Shown: in pieces, positions 8,761 through 18,344 of the stretch
Layout of the letters: every line of letters begins with the position of its first letter
Position numbering within the stretch: position 1 is the first letter of the stretch
Assembly (NCBI RefSeq): GCF_021474405.1
Contig: NZ_JAKEIO010000020.1
Coordinates: 1 to 64,000 of the forward strand
Length of the DNA: 64,000 nucleotides
Source of the DNA: [Streptosporangium] indianense
Lineage (GTDB): Bacteria > Actinomycetota > Actinomycetes > Streptomycetales > Streptomycetaceae
Direction of reading: 5' to 3'
Made by a program: the position numbers and the translations under genes
Notes under the pieces: model-generated
Told to the model about the DNA's origin: nothing
The model's input: the letters and a program-made list of their open reading frames with translations, nothing else
Database searches by the model: none

Positions 8761-8794
8761 GCCGTCCTGCTCCGACATGTCGGAGCAGGACGGC
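8761..8794. terminator. 34-nt perfect palindrome after collagenase gene
   Basis: Every base from 8761 to 8794 is part of one perfect palindrome centred on GACATGTC (arms begin GCCGTCCTGC). RNA from either strand can form a 15-16 bp hairpin. It lies 39 nt after the collagenase stop and six bases before the stop of the IS remnant on the other strand, so it may terminate transcription from both directions. Confidence 0.75.
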
Positions 8795-8799
8795 AGAGC

Positions 8800-8932
8800 T
8801 CACCAGGCGCAACCGCGGACCAGGATGTAGATGAGGGCCGCGAACCGCACCTCATCAGGGTCCTGCCTTCCGCCGCCCTGAGGCCGCACCCGCGAGCGCG
8901 GCCTCAGGGGTTTCGCGATCTCCCACAGCAGC
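8800..8932 (-). pseudogene. IS5-type transposase N-terminal remnant
   Basis: The minus strand encodes LLWEIAKPLRPRSRVRPQGGG, then a DEVRFAALIYILVRGCAW end and a stop at 8800. This is the typical N-terminal segment of Streptomyces IS5-family transposases, which normally continues past GCAW into RxLP. Everything after GCAW is missing and no start with a ribosome binding site is seen, so this is a dead fragment. It abuts the palindromic terminator of the collagenase gene. Confidence 0.6.
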
Positions 8933-9427
8933 CTTGGCTCACCCCCACGCGGCGACCGTGTCCTCTCCCGCGAAACCAGACGTCGCTGGTGGTTGCAGTA
9001 CGAGCGCCCCTTGGCGCAGCCCACGGCCAAGGAAACAACTGCGTACGGCGCGCCGCAGTCCGCCGCTAGTCCCTCCGCCCATGCGCGTCGACCACTGATC
9101 GGCGGCCCTCCTGCACCAACACGGCGCCGCCACACGGTCGTACCTGCCGTGTCGAAGCCCAAGAGGCTATTGCGCCCACCCCGGGGCGGCCGCCCCATGC
9201 TCAAGATCGCATGGGTCTGACTCGCAGCGAGACTGGCCGCGACTGACGTCGGGCTGCTTATGGCCGCGCGCCCGGGACGTGCGACACGTGTAACTGCCCA
9301 ATCCCGGCCACATGCAGCCTCTCCTGTCACGTACATGACGCAGTGTGGTTATGGTGTGACGGCTCGTGCGATGAAGGTGGGGTTCACGGGGCCTGGGGTG
9401 TCCTGTGCAGTGCCTTGGGGAGGGCGC
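8933..9427. other. Intergenic region upstream of RHS gene
   Basis: About 495 bp with no supported gene. The left part may be more eroded insertion-sequence DNA. The right part (about 9220-9427) must hold the promoter of the RHS toxin gene; I see no clear -35/-10 pair. Confidence 0.45.
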
Positions 9428-12400
9428 ATGCGGTCGCGGGTTGGGCACTTAGGTGTGATCAGACGTGGTCGGCATCGGCTGGTGACGGTCGGTGTGCTGG
9501 TCCTTGCGCTGGCCGCGGGGACGGTGTCGGCCGAGGCCCTTCCGCCGGAGCCTCCGCCAGCCAAGACCACGCCGTCGCCGGGCAGGATGTCTTCCCCGGG
9601 CCAGGACCGGGACCGGTCTCTGGCCGGGCCCGCAGCAGCGAAGCCGAAGGGGGCTGCCGCCGCCGAGCCCACGACGAACAACGCCGTTTACGCCTATGAC
9701 GCGGCAGGCCGGTTAGCCGGTGTCACCGATCCGGGCGGTCAGACGGCGCGTTACCGCTACGACGCGGCCGGCAACCGGCTGGGCATCGACCGCTACGCCT
9801 CCAGCACGCTGTCGGTGCTGTCGGTGGTTCCCGTCCGGGCGGCCCCCGGAGCGAAGATCACGCTGTCGGGTACCGGCTTCTCCCCCACCGCCGCCAGCAA
9901 CACCGTGACGATCGGCGGCAAAGCCGCGGCCGTCACCTCCTCATCCGCCACCCGTCTCGTCGTCACCGTCCCCTCTGGGGCCGTCAACGGGAGCGTCACC
10001 GTGAGCGCGGGCGGTGCGTCCGCCGACGCACCGGAGGCGTTCATCGTGGCGCCGTCCGGGCCGAGCGTGACGAAGGTCGAGCCGGCCTCCGGTGCAGCGG
10101 GCAGCGAAGTCACCTTGTCCGGCGCCGGGTTCACCTCCGCGGTCACCGACAACGTGGTGCGGTTCAACGGCCTAGTCGCCGAGGTGAAGAAGGCATCCGC
10201 TACCTCGCTGACCGTAGAGGTGCCGCCGCATGCCCGTACCGGGCGGGTGGAGGTCGATACCCCCACTGGTATAACTTCGGCGCCGGGCGACTTCACCGTC
10301 ACCGCCGACGGCGAGGGCGCCCTGTACGACACGACGATGCGGGCCTCGTTCACCGATGCAGACCCCTCGCAGGTGGCAGTGGTGACGGCCGAGCACAAGG
10401 CGCGCATCCTGTTCGACGCCGAGCGGGGCGATGCGGTCGGGTTCGGGCTGCAGGGAGGCTCGTTCACCTCCCAGACCTCCATCAGTCTCGTCTCGCCCCA
10501 GGGCACGACGGTCGCCTCCAACAGCTTCGGCGGCACGGCGGCCGACTGGGAGGTCACCGGCCTGCCGGAGTCGGGGACCTACCAGTTCGTCATCGACCCG
10601 CGCTCCACCGACACCGGCTCCGTGGCGGTGATGCTGTCCAAGCCGGTCAAAGCGGCCGTGGCCTTCGACGGGCCGACGGTGTCCACGGCTCTGCCCCGGA
10701 TCGGGCAGGACGGCAACTGGACCTTCACCGCGGCCAAGGGCGAATCGCTGAGCGTCGGCGTGGACGCCACGGCGATGGGCGGCTATCTGCGCTGCTACGT
10801 CTACCGGCCGGACGGTACGCAAGGTGAGTATCTGCCCGTTCCCAACGGGGACAGCAACTCCCTGGACATCGACTCGCTGCCGCAGAGCGGCCAGTACACG
10901 CTGCGCTGCGACCCCGACGGCGGCGGTACCGGGACGGTCAAGGTCGCCATCTCCCACTACGTCCAGGGCGGGACGCTCAGCGCGACCGGTGCGTCGCCAA
11001 CCCTGAATATCACCCGTCCCGGCCAGGACGGAATCGCCACCTTCACCGCTCACGCCGGGGACTTCGTCAGCCTTGCCGCGACGGGGGCGACGATGCCGTC
11101 GTACGCAACCGTCACGATCACCGGGCCGGACGGTAAACAAGTCTCCAGCATCACGGCAGCGCCCGGCCGTAACGACGCCTGGGACAGCGGGGCGCTGGCG
11201 GCCGGCACCTACACGGTGCGGGTGGCGGACCGCAGGGTGGACGTAGGCAAGGTGACGCTGACCCTGTCCAAGCCGGCCGACGTCGGCGTGCTCGCGCGCG
11301 GCGGTGCGGCAGTGAAGGCAACGGCGGCTCGGGCCGGGCAGAACGTCCATGCCTCGTTCACCGCCAAGGCGGGTGATGACCTATCGCTGGAGGTGGCGGC
11401 TAACACCTTCACCAACAGCCTCTGGGCGGACGTGCTGGCCCCCTCGGGCACCGCGGTGGTCAGCTCCCGGCTGATCTCGGCCGGCGCTTCCGGCTCGATC
11501 GGCTTGACCGACCTCGCCGAAGCCGGCACCTACAAGGTGCGGCTCAACCCCACCAACGCGGCCACCGGCTCAATCAACCTGAGCCTCAAAGCGGCGACCG
11601 CGGCAGCGAAGACACATGCGTTCACCAGCAACGTGCCACGGATGTCGGTGAAGAGCGCGTGCCGCGCCGAGCGCCTCGCCCGCACATTCTCTTTGTCCTT
11701 GCCGGACTGGCTCAGGATGCGCGCGGACAAGTGTGACCAGCTCGAGCAGCAGGCGAAAACCAAGGCGAAGAAGGCAGCCGGCATCGTGCCGAAGGGCCGC
11801 GATGCCTGGCGTCCGGCTGCGCACAATCTCAAGGGCCGGGACTGGCTCACCGGGCGGGGTGCCGGGCCGAAGGCCCCGCCCGCGCTGCGCGCACCGCCCG
11901 GCAGCACCGCGTTGACCGGGCACGTGCTGAAGCTGGACGGCAAGCCGCTGCCCAAGGTCACCGTCCGGGTCGGGGCGAAGAGCACGAAGACCGACGGCCG
12001 GGGACGCTTCCTGCTGTCCGGTATCAGCGCCGAGGCCACCACCCTGGTCGTGGACGGAGCGAGCGCGAAGACCAGCAAGCGCAGCTACGGGCGCTACGAC
12101 ATCCGGATCCGTCCGGTAGCGGGCCGCAGCACCGATCTGGGCTTCCCCGTCTGGATGACGCCGCTGGACACCAAGCACACCGTCACCTTCGACGCCCCGA
12201 CCCGGTCGGACGTCACCCTGACCACCCCGCAGATCCCCGGGCTTGAGGTGCGCATCCCCAAGGGCTCGGTGGTACGCGACGAGCACGGCAAAGCCGTCAC
12301 CGAGCTGGGCATCACCGCGATCCCCGTCGACCGGCCCCCGTTCCCGCTGCCGAAGAACAGCGTCGTGCCGATCTACTTCACCGTCCAGCCAGGCGGCACC

Positions 12401-15400
12401 TATCTGTTCCCCAAGGGCGCGCAGATCGTCTACCCGAACTACACGCACGAAGCCCCCGGCACCCGGATCGACTTCCTCGCCTACGATCCTGAGCGCAAGG
12501 GCTGGCACACCTACGGGCACGGCACGGTCACCCGCGACGGCAAGCAGGTCGTCCCCGACGACAAGACGCGGGTGTGGGCCTTCCACGGGGCCATGCTCAG
12601 CGTCTCCGACGTCATTCCCTTCGATATCTCCGCCATCTCGGACATCGTCGACTGGCTCTCCGGGGATCCGGTCGACCTGCAGACCGGCCTGCTCACCGAC
12701 TCCCGCACCGACCTGGGCGTAAGCGGCCCGCTGGGCTCAGCGGAGGTCACCCGCACCTACTGGCAGGGGGACACCCGCCCCCGCGCCTTCGGTATCGGCC
12801 GCGACCTGTCGTACAACATGTACCTGCACTCCAAACGCCTCTACACCGAAGTGGACTTGTATCTGCCGGGCGGCAAGAAGGTCCACTTCGTCCGCACCTC
12901 ACCGGGAACCAGCTACGGTGACGCGGTCTTCGAACCCGAAGGCACCCCCACCGCCCTGAACGGCGCCAAGATCAAGCAGGAGTCGGGGGGGTGGCACTTA
13001 CGGCTGCGGGATGGCACCGACTACGTCTTCCCCTGGTACGGCCCGCTGAAAGAGATCCGCGACCGGCGCGGCAACGCGGTGCGCATCACCCGCTCCAATG
13101 GCTCCAAGGGCGACATCACCTCCCTCACCGCCCCCGGTGGACGCTGGATCTCCTTCAGCTACGACAGCGCCCAACGGATCACGAAGGCGCAGGACAACAC
13201 CGGCCGCAGCACCTCCTACACCTACGACGAGGCCGGCCGGCTCAAGACGGTCACCGACCCCGCGGGGAAGGCCAGTTCGTTCACCTACGACGGCGCGACC
13301 AACCGGATCGCGACCGCCAAGGACGCCCGCGGCATCGTCTACTTGACCAACACCTACTACGCCGACGGCCGGGTCAAGAAGCAGACGCTGACCGAGGGAC
13401 AGGAATACTCCTTCGCCTACACGCAGACCCCGGCCGGCCAGATCACGGCCACGGAGGTCACCCAGCCGGGCGGCGCGGTACGCAGAGTGGAGTTCGACAA
13501 CAGCGGCTTCGCCGTCAACGAGACCCAGGCGTACGGCACGACGCTGGCCCGCAAGACTGTGTATGAGCGCGGCACCAAGCACCGCATCGCCGCCGTCGTG
13601 GATCCCTTCGGCCGTCGCACCGAACTGTCCTACGACGCCAACGGGCACATCACCTCGGCGCTCGAGCTGGCCGGCACCGCCAATGCCCGCTCCACGGGCA
13701 AGACGACCTTCGACGGCCCCTACGACCAGCCGACCCAGGCCGCCGACCCGCTGGGCAACGCCACCGTCTTCGGCTACAACGCCACCGGCGATCTTGAAGC
13801 GGTCACCGACCCCGAAGGCCGCAAGACAGGCTTCACGTTCAACGCAAGTGGCCAGGTCAAGACGGTCACCGACAATGCGAACGCGACCAGCGAATACACC
13901 TACCAGCACGGCGACCTGGCCCAGGTGAAGGACGCCGAGGGGCGCATCACCCGGCAGTTCACCGACGCCGCCGGCCGCGTCAGCGCCCTCACCGACGAGG
14001 CCGGCTCACAGACCACAGTCCTGTTCGACGCGCTCAACCAGCCCAGGGAAATCACCGACCCACTGGGGCACACCACCTCGCTCGGATACGACGAGAACGG
14101 CAACCTCACCACCCTGACCGACGCCCGCCTGAACACCACCAAGTGGGACTACGACCAGGCCGACCGCCCCAAAACGGCGACCGACCCGCTCGGCGCGCAG
14201 GCACTGTTCGAGTACGACGCGGCCGGGTTCCTGAAGAAGGCCACCAGCAGGTCCGGCAAGACCGCCGTCGCCGAGTACGACCTGCTCGGCCGGCCCAAGA
14301 GCACCAAGTACGGCGTCGACGCCGCCGGCCAGGCCGAGTCCACCGTCACCTACGACTACGACACACGTGACCTGCTCAAGCAGATCACCGACAGCAAAGC
14401 CGGCAACCAGGCCTTCACCTACGACGTCCACGACCGCCTGGCCACCACCACCGGCCCCACCGGCAAGGTCACTTACGACTACGACAACGCCGACCGCCGC
14501 AAACTGATGACCGCGGCCGGAACCAGCACCACCTACGGCTACGACAAGTCCAGCATCCTCAAGTCGGTCAAGACCGGCACCCAGGAGGTCACCTTCGGCC
14601 TGGACGCCGTGGGCCGGGAGAAGACCGCCTCGCTCCCCGGTGGCATCACCCGCACCACCGGCTACGACACCACAGGCGTCATCAAGTCCATCGCCTACGC
14701 CCAGGGCACCAAGAGCGTCGGCGACATGACATACACCAGGGACGTCCGCGGCCTGCAGGCCGGCCTGACCGGCTCCCTGGCGAAGGTGGCCCTGCCCGCC
14801 GCGGAGAGCGGCACCCAGTTCGGCAAGGACAACCGCATCACCACTTATGGCGGCCGCACCTTCACCTACGACGATGTCGGCCAGCTCAAGAACGACGGCC
14901 TGCGCACCTACACCTGGAACGCCCGCGGCCAACTCACCGGCCTGGCCAAGGCGGGCACCACGTCATCGTTCGGCTACGACCCGCTCGGCGGCCGCATCTC
15001 CAAAACGACCGGCACCGCCACCAGCCGGTATCTGACCGACGGCACCAACCCACTGGTCGAACAGAACGCCTCCGGGACAACGACAGCCAGCGTGGCCACC
15101 TCGGGCCTGGACGAGTTCCTCACCCGCACCGAAGGCGGCAAGACCCAGGTCTACCTCACCGACGCGCTCGGCACCGTCGTAGGCCTGGCCAACACCGACG
15201 GCACCATCGCCACCAGCTACGTCTACGACCCGAACGGCACCCCCACCGCAGTCGGCGCCACCACCTCCAACCCTTACAGCTTCACCGGCCGCGAAGACGA
15301 CGGCACCGGCCTGCTCTACTACCGCAACCGCTATTACGACCCCCAGACCGGCCGCTTCATCTCCCAAGACCCCATCGGCCACGCCGGCGGCACCAACCTC

Positions 15401-16447
15401 TACCAATACGCCCTGTCCTCCCCCACCACCTACACCGACCCCTCCGGCAACAACCCCCTCATCGCCGGCTGCATCATCGGCGGCGTCGTCGACGGCGGAC
15501 TCGACTGGCTCACCCAGCGCCTGTCCGGCCGCAAAGTCAACTGGGGCCAAGTCGGCCAATCCGCAGCCCTCGGCTGCCTCGGCGGGATGCTCGGCGTCGG
15601 CATCGGCGCCAAGGCAGGCAGCAGAGTCGGCTGCGCTGCCCCCAACAGCTTCACCGGCGACACCCCCGTCCTCATGGCCGACGGCACCCGCAAACCCATC
15701 AAGGACGTGCAGGTCGGCGACACCGTCCTCGCCGCCGACCCAGAAACCGGCGAGAGCGGACCACGCGAGGTCACCGCTCTCATCAACAGTGAAGGCGAGA
15801 AACCACTCGTCGACATCACGCTCGACACCGACGGCATTGCCGGCAGTGCCACCAGCGTCCTCACCTCCACAGACGGCCACCCCTTCTGGGTCCCCCGACT
15901 GGGAAAGTGGACCAAAGCCGGCGACCTCGAAGCCGGACAGTGGCTGCAGACCAGCGCCGGTACCTGGGTTCAAATCGGCACCATCAAGCACCGCACCGGC
16001 ACAACAGAGGTCTACAACCTCACCGTCGACGGCCTCCACACTTATTACGTCGGCCAGCACAGCAGTGACGCCCTCGCCCACAACGTCCGCCCGCACCTTC
16101 CCTGCTACGACGGAATGCCAGGAACCGGGTACGGTCCAGCGGATCTACCCGTTCGCATCCAAGGACCATGGACACGAGGCGACATCGGGCGGGGAGCTCG
16201 CGGACTCCAGCCACGGCGTATCGGAGAGCGACCCCAGATCCACCACGCTGACCAGATGCCCGGTTCTCCCATCCATGAGCTTCCCGAGCGGTTCCACCTC
16301 ACTGGCGACCTTCATCGCAACCCGCACAACCAGGGAGTCACCGGCGACATGCGCAGGTCCGACACCCGACTGCACTGGTGGTATCGGTCCCAGGAACAGG
16401 GCTGGGGTACCTATGGGCCTGAAGAGTGGTTCGACAACTGGCCGTGA
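9428..16447 (+). CDS. RHS/YD-repeat polymorphic toxin with Hint and HNH-type tip
   Basis: A 2339-residue secreted toxin. In order: signal peptide (about 12-40); two orphan YD motifs (85-125); two IPT/TIG domains (125-295); PPC-like beta domains (300-725); a carboxypeptidase-regulatory-like domain (825-880); a DUF6531-type RHS entry segment (about 1077-1160); dense YD repeats (1235-1935); the RHS core with YYRNRYYDPQTGRFISQDPIG (near 1960, written here only in part); a Gly-rich hydrophobic stretch; a Hint autoprotease-like domain (2071-2220) running from NSFTGDTPVLMADGT to ALAHN; and a 119-residue tip. The tip has HHADQMPGS, HLTGDLHRNPHNQGV and RLHWWYRSQ, resembling HNH/Endo VII-type nuclease toxins. 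The ATG at 9428 follows GGGGAGGG. A SUKH immunity gene lies 15 nt downstream. Likely role: contact or secreted antibacterial competition by DNA cleavage (inference). Confidence 0.9.
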   Translation: MRSRVGHLGVIRRGRHRLVTVGVLVLALAAGTVSAEALPPEPPPAKTTPSPGRMSSPGQDRDRSLAGPAAAKPKGAAAAEPTTNNAVYAYDAAGRLAGVTDPGGQTARYRYDAAGNRLGIDRYASSTLSVLSVVPVRAAPGAKITLSGTGFSPTAASNTVTIGGKAAAVTSSSATRLVVTVPSGAVNGSVTVSAGGASADAPEAFIVAPSGPSVTKVEPASGAAGSEVTLSGAGFTSAVTDNVVRFNGLVAEVKKASATSLTVEVPPHARTGRVEVDTPTGITSAPGDFTVTADGEGALYDTTMRASFTDADPSQVAVVTAEHKARILFDAERGDAVGFGLQGGSFTSQTSISLVSPQGTTVASNSFGGTAADWEVTGLPESGTYQFVIDPRSTDTGSVAVMLSKPVKAAVAFDGPTVSTALPRIGQDGNWTFTAAKGESLSVGVDATAMGGYLRCYVYRPDGTQGEYLPVPNGDSNSLDIDSLPQSGQYTLRCDPDGGGTGTVKVAISHYVQGGTLSATGASPTLNITRPGQDGIATFTAHAGDFVSLAATGATMPSYATVTITGPDGKQVSSITAAPGRNDAWDSGALAAGTYTVRVADRRVDVGKVTLTLSKPADVGVLARGGAAVKATAARAGQNVHASFTAKAGDDLSLEVAANTFTNSLWADVLAPSGTAVVSSRLISAGASGSIGLTDLAEAGTYKVRLNPTNAATGSINLSLKAATAAAKTHAFTSNVPRMSVKSACRAERLARTFSLSLPDWLRMRADKCDQLEQQAKTKAKKAAGIVPKGRDAWRPAAHNLKGRDWLTGRGAGPKAPPALRAPPGSTALTGHVLKLDGKPLPKVTVRVGAKSTKTDGRGRFLLSGISAEATTLVVDGASAKTSKRSYGRYDIRIRPVAGRSTDLGFPVWMTPLDTKHTVTFDAPTRSDVTLTTPQIPGLEVRIPKGSVVRDEHGKAVTELGITAIPVDRPPFPLPKNSVVPIYFTVQPGGTYLFPKGAQIVYPNYTHEAPGTRIDFLAYDPERKGWHTYGHGTVTRDGKQVVPDDKTRVWAFHGAMLSVSDVIPFDISAISDIVDWLSGDPVDLQTGLLTDSRTDLGVSGPLGSAEVTRTYWQGDTRPRAFGIGRDLSYNMYLHSKRLYTEVDLYLPGGKKVHFVRTSPGTSYGDAVFEPEGTPTALNGAKIKQESGGWHLRLRDGTDYVFPWYGPLKEIRDRRGNAVRITRSNGSKGDITSLTAPGGRWISFSYDSAQRITKAQDNTGRSTSYTYDEAGRLKTVTDPAGKASSFTYDGATNRIATAKDARGIVYLTNTYYADGRVKKQTLTEGQEYSFAYTQTPAGQITATEVTQPGGAVRRVEFDNSGFAVNETQAYGTTLARKTVYERGTKHRIAAVVDPFGRRTELSYDANGHITSALELAGTANARSTGKTTFDGPYDQPTQAADPLGNATVFGYNATGDLEAVTDPEGRKTGFTFNASGQVKTVTDNANATSEYTYQHGDLAQVKDAEGRITRQFTDAAGRVSALTDEAGSQTTVLFDALNQPREITDPLGHTTSLGYDENGNLTTLTDARLNTTKWDYDQADRPKTATDPLGAQALFEYDAAGFLKKATSRSGKTAVAEYDLLGRPKSTKYGVDAAGQAESTVTYDYDTRDLLKQITDSKAGNQAFTYDVHDRLATTTGPTGKVTYDYDNADRRKLMTAAGTSTTYGYDKSSILKSVKTGTQEVTFGLDAVGREKTASLPGGITRTTGYDTTGVIKSIAYAQGTKSVGDMTYTRDVRGLQAGLTGSLAKVALPAAESGTQFGKDNRITTYGGRTFTYDDVGQLKNDGLRTYTWNARGQLTGLAKAGTTSSFGYDPLGGRISKTTGTATSRYLTDGTNPLVEQNASGTTTASVATSGLDEFLTRTEGGKTQVYLTDALGTVVGLANTDGTIATSYVYDPNGTPTAVGATTSNPYSFTGREDDGTGLLYYRNRYYDPQTGRFISQDPIGHAGGTNLYQYALSSPTTYTDPSGNNPLIAGCIIGGVVDGGLDWLTQRLSGRKVNWGQVGQSAALGCLGGMLGVGIGAKAGSRVGCAAPNSFTGDTPVLMADGTRKPIKDVQVGDTVLAADPETGESGPREVTALINSEGEKPLVDITLDTDGIAGSATSVLTSTDGHPFWVPRLGKWTKAGDLEAGQWLQTSAGTWVQIGTIKHRTGTTEVYNLTVDGLHTYYVGQHSSDALAHNVRPHLPCYDGMPGTGYGPADLPVRIQGPWTRGDIGRGARGLQPRRIGERPQIHHADQMPGSPIHELPERFHLTGDLHRNPHNQGVTGDMRRSDTRLHWWYRSQEQGWGTYGPEEWFDNWP

Positions 16448-16462
16448 GGTGAAGGTTAGATC

Positions 16463-16903
16463 ATGGATACTGCGAGCTTCGCTTCCCTGGTCACACAAGT
16501 CCGCGCAGAACACCCAAAGTGGCTCGACCTCTTCGAAGGCTGGGTGGCAACCGACGAAGACATTGCGTTGGCCAACAGGACCCTCAGAACGCAACTACCG
16601 GACGACTACGTCTGGTTTATGCAGAACCATGGGGGCGGCGCTTTCGGATTCGTTGAAATCCTTCCCGTCGTTGCACCGGAGCCTGGAATTGATGACCTCC
16701 TACGAACGAATCAAGAGGGCTACACCCCATCAGATTTCATCGCCATCGCACCCGTCGGGACAGGGGACTGGTGGGGTTTCACCACCGAGGCTGGGAGGTG
16801 CTCGAGGTCGGTGCACTTCGCATACCACGACGCCCCCGACATCGAACCCCAGCACCCTGACTTTTTGGAATTCTTGGCGCGCACTGCACTCAACCCCGGA
16901 TAG
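16463..16903 (+). CDS. SMI1/KNR4 (SUKH) family immunity protein
   Basis: A 146-residue protein of the SUKH superfamily, which neutralises nuclease toxins by direct binding in polymorphic toxin systems. The hallmark LPDDYVWFMQNHGGGAFGF is at about residues 46-64, preceded by the usual helix with a TDEDIALANRTLRTQ segment. A GDWWGFTTEAG and a final HPDFLEFLARTA helix complete the fold. It lies 15 nt after the stop of the RHS toxin on the same strand, the standard position for the cognate immunity gene. No signal peptide, so it acts in the cytoplasm of the producer. Pairing with the HNH-type tip is inferred from position. Confidence 0.9.
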   Translation: MDTASFASLVTQVRAEHPKWLDLFEGWVATDEDIALANRTLRTQLPDDYVWFMQNHGGGAFGFVEILPVVAPEPGIDDLLRTNQEGYTPSDFIAIAPVGTGDWWGFTTEAGRCSRSVHFAYHDAPDIEPQHPDFLEFLARTALNPG

Positions 16904-17091
16904 GAACCACACGAACGGTGTGATGAAGGGTGAGGACATACCGAGACTGCCGAAATCGGAATGCATCGAAGCTGCAAGGTGAAAGCTGCCCATGCCCATC
17001 CCTAACTAGACGAGGCACCTGTCGTGAAACTGTTTTTCGGGACGATTCACTATCACGGCGGCGCTATTTGCTCGCGACACGGGGTCGCCCC

Positions 17092-18165
17092 ATGCGCGTA
17101 ACAAGACGGGGAGCTCTGCGTGCTTCGGTAGCCGTCGGCGCGGGAGTTGCCGGCTTGGCGGGGATGAGCGCCGTCGTCCGACACGGCGACTCCTCCGGTT
17201 CTACCGACACACCGGCTCACCTACGCGGCACAGGACCACTGCCGTTCACACAGATCCATTCCCTCGATCTCACCTCAAGCAGAAAGGATCGAATTGGAGC
17301 GTTGCGCGCCGCATACCATGCCATCACTGCAATAGACGGCGGCGACATCGCCGCCTGGATGGCGCTCGGCGTGGGTGCCCTGTCCTCTCGCACCGACAGG
17401 CCGCGGCAACTGGCGAGGATGCCCTCGTTTACGGGTGACGTCCTGGACCCTGCCCAGTCACATGGCGACCTCTTGCTGCACATCACCGGATCCTCAGCCC
17501 GTACCGTGCGGCAGGCCGCCGAGCGAACGCTGCGCGCACTGCCACAACAGCAGGTGCGCTGGCATGCAGACGGCACTCGTCCCGAGAACCGCGCCGAGGA
17601 AGGCCGGGGCCTGGCCCGTAACCCGTTCCACTTCACCGAAGGGCATGGAAACCCCGCCACTGCGTCCGAAATCACCGAACGTGCGATCATCAGGGCCGGT
17701 CAGGGTGAGCCGTCATGGGCCGTCGGCGGCAGCTATGAGGTAATCCGGATCATCCGGCTCGCCACCGACTTCTGGGACCGGGACACCCAGGAGGAGCAGG
17801 AACGCATCATCGGCCGACGCCGGAACGGCCGGTGGCTGGACGGCACACCCAGCACCGAACGAGCCATCTTCGCTACCGACCCTCACGGCAAGATCACCCC
17901 GCTAGACGCACATGTCCGTAGAGCGGCACCGAACCCCCGTACCCCTCCCCCGATGGTCCGGCGCAGCTACAACTACCACCGGGCCCCGGACGATCAAGGG
18001 CTGATCTTCTCCTGCTTCCAGAGTGACTTGGAGAAGGGTTTCGAGGCGGTACAGCGCAGGCTCCAAGGGGAGGCCATGTCCAGGTACACCCTCACCACGG
18101 GAGGCGGCTACTTTTTCGTTCCGCCACCGGGCAAGGCCTGGCTCAGCGCGCTCGATGCGAACTGA
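17092..18165 (+). CDS. Tat-exported DyP-type peroxidase, GxxDG motif altered
   Basis: A 357-residue dye-decolourising peroxidase of the EfeB-like group, a heme enzyme using H2O2. A twin-arginine signal RVTRRGALRASVAVGAG opens the protein. The proximal heme His is in DAHVRRAAPNP (His274), and the family end shows RRSYNYHRAPDDQGLIF. WAVGGSYEVIRIIRL and FWDRDTQEEQERIIGRR match the distal side. However, the distal GxxDG motif reads HFTEGHGNP: the catalytic Asp is replaced by Glu183. The ATG at 17092 begins the Tat signal. EfeU/EfeO iron-uptake partners are absent here, so a role in iron uptake is not supported. It follows the toxin/immunity pair on the same strand but has its own 190-bp upstream region. 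Confidence 0.87.
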   Translation: MRVTRRGALRASVAVGAGVAGLAGMSAVVRHGDSSGSTDTPAHLRGTGPLPFTQIHSLDLTSSRKDRIGALRAAYHAITAIDGGDIAAWMALGVGALSSRTDRPRQLARMPSFTGDVLDPAQSHGDLLLHITGSSARTVRQAAERTLRALPQQQVRWHADGTRPENRAEEGRGLARNPFHFTEGHGNPATASEITERAIIRAGQGEPSWAVGGSYEVIRIIRLATDFWDRDTQEEQERIIGRRRNGRWLDGTPSTERAIFATDPHGKITPLDAHVRRAAPNPRTPPPMVRRSYNYHRAPDDQGLIFSCFQSDLEKGFEAVQRRLQGEAMSRYTLTTGGGYFFVPPPGKAWLSALDAN

Positions 18166-18344
18166 CACACCAGTGGTTGCGGCCCATCGCTGAATCGAGC
18201 ACCTCAGCGTGATACACGGACCGGCATGCCGTTCGGCTCACCCGGCCCCGCGGTGTGGGCAGAAACGGACTCCGGCACCCGCACCCTGCGACGGCACCTC
18301 GACGGCACCGCCGCCGCCCTGGAGAGCCAGAATCGGAGGCAGTC

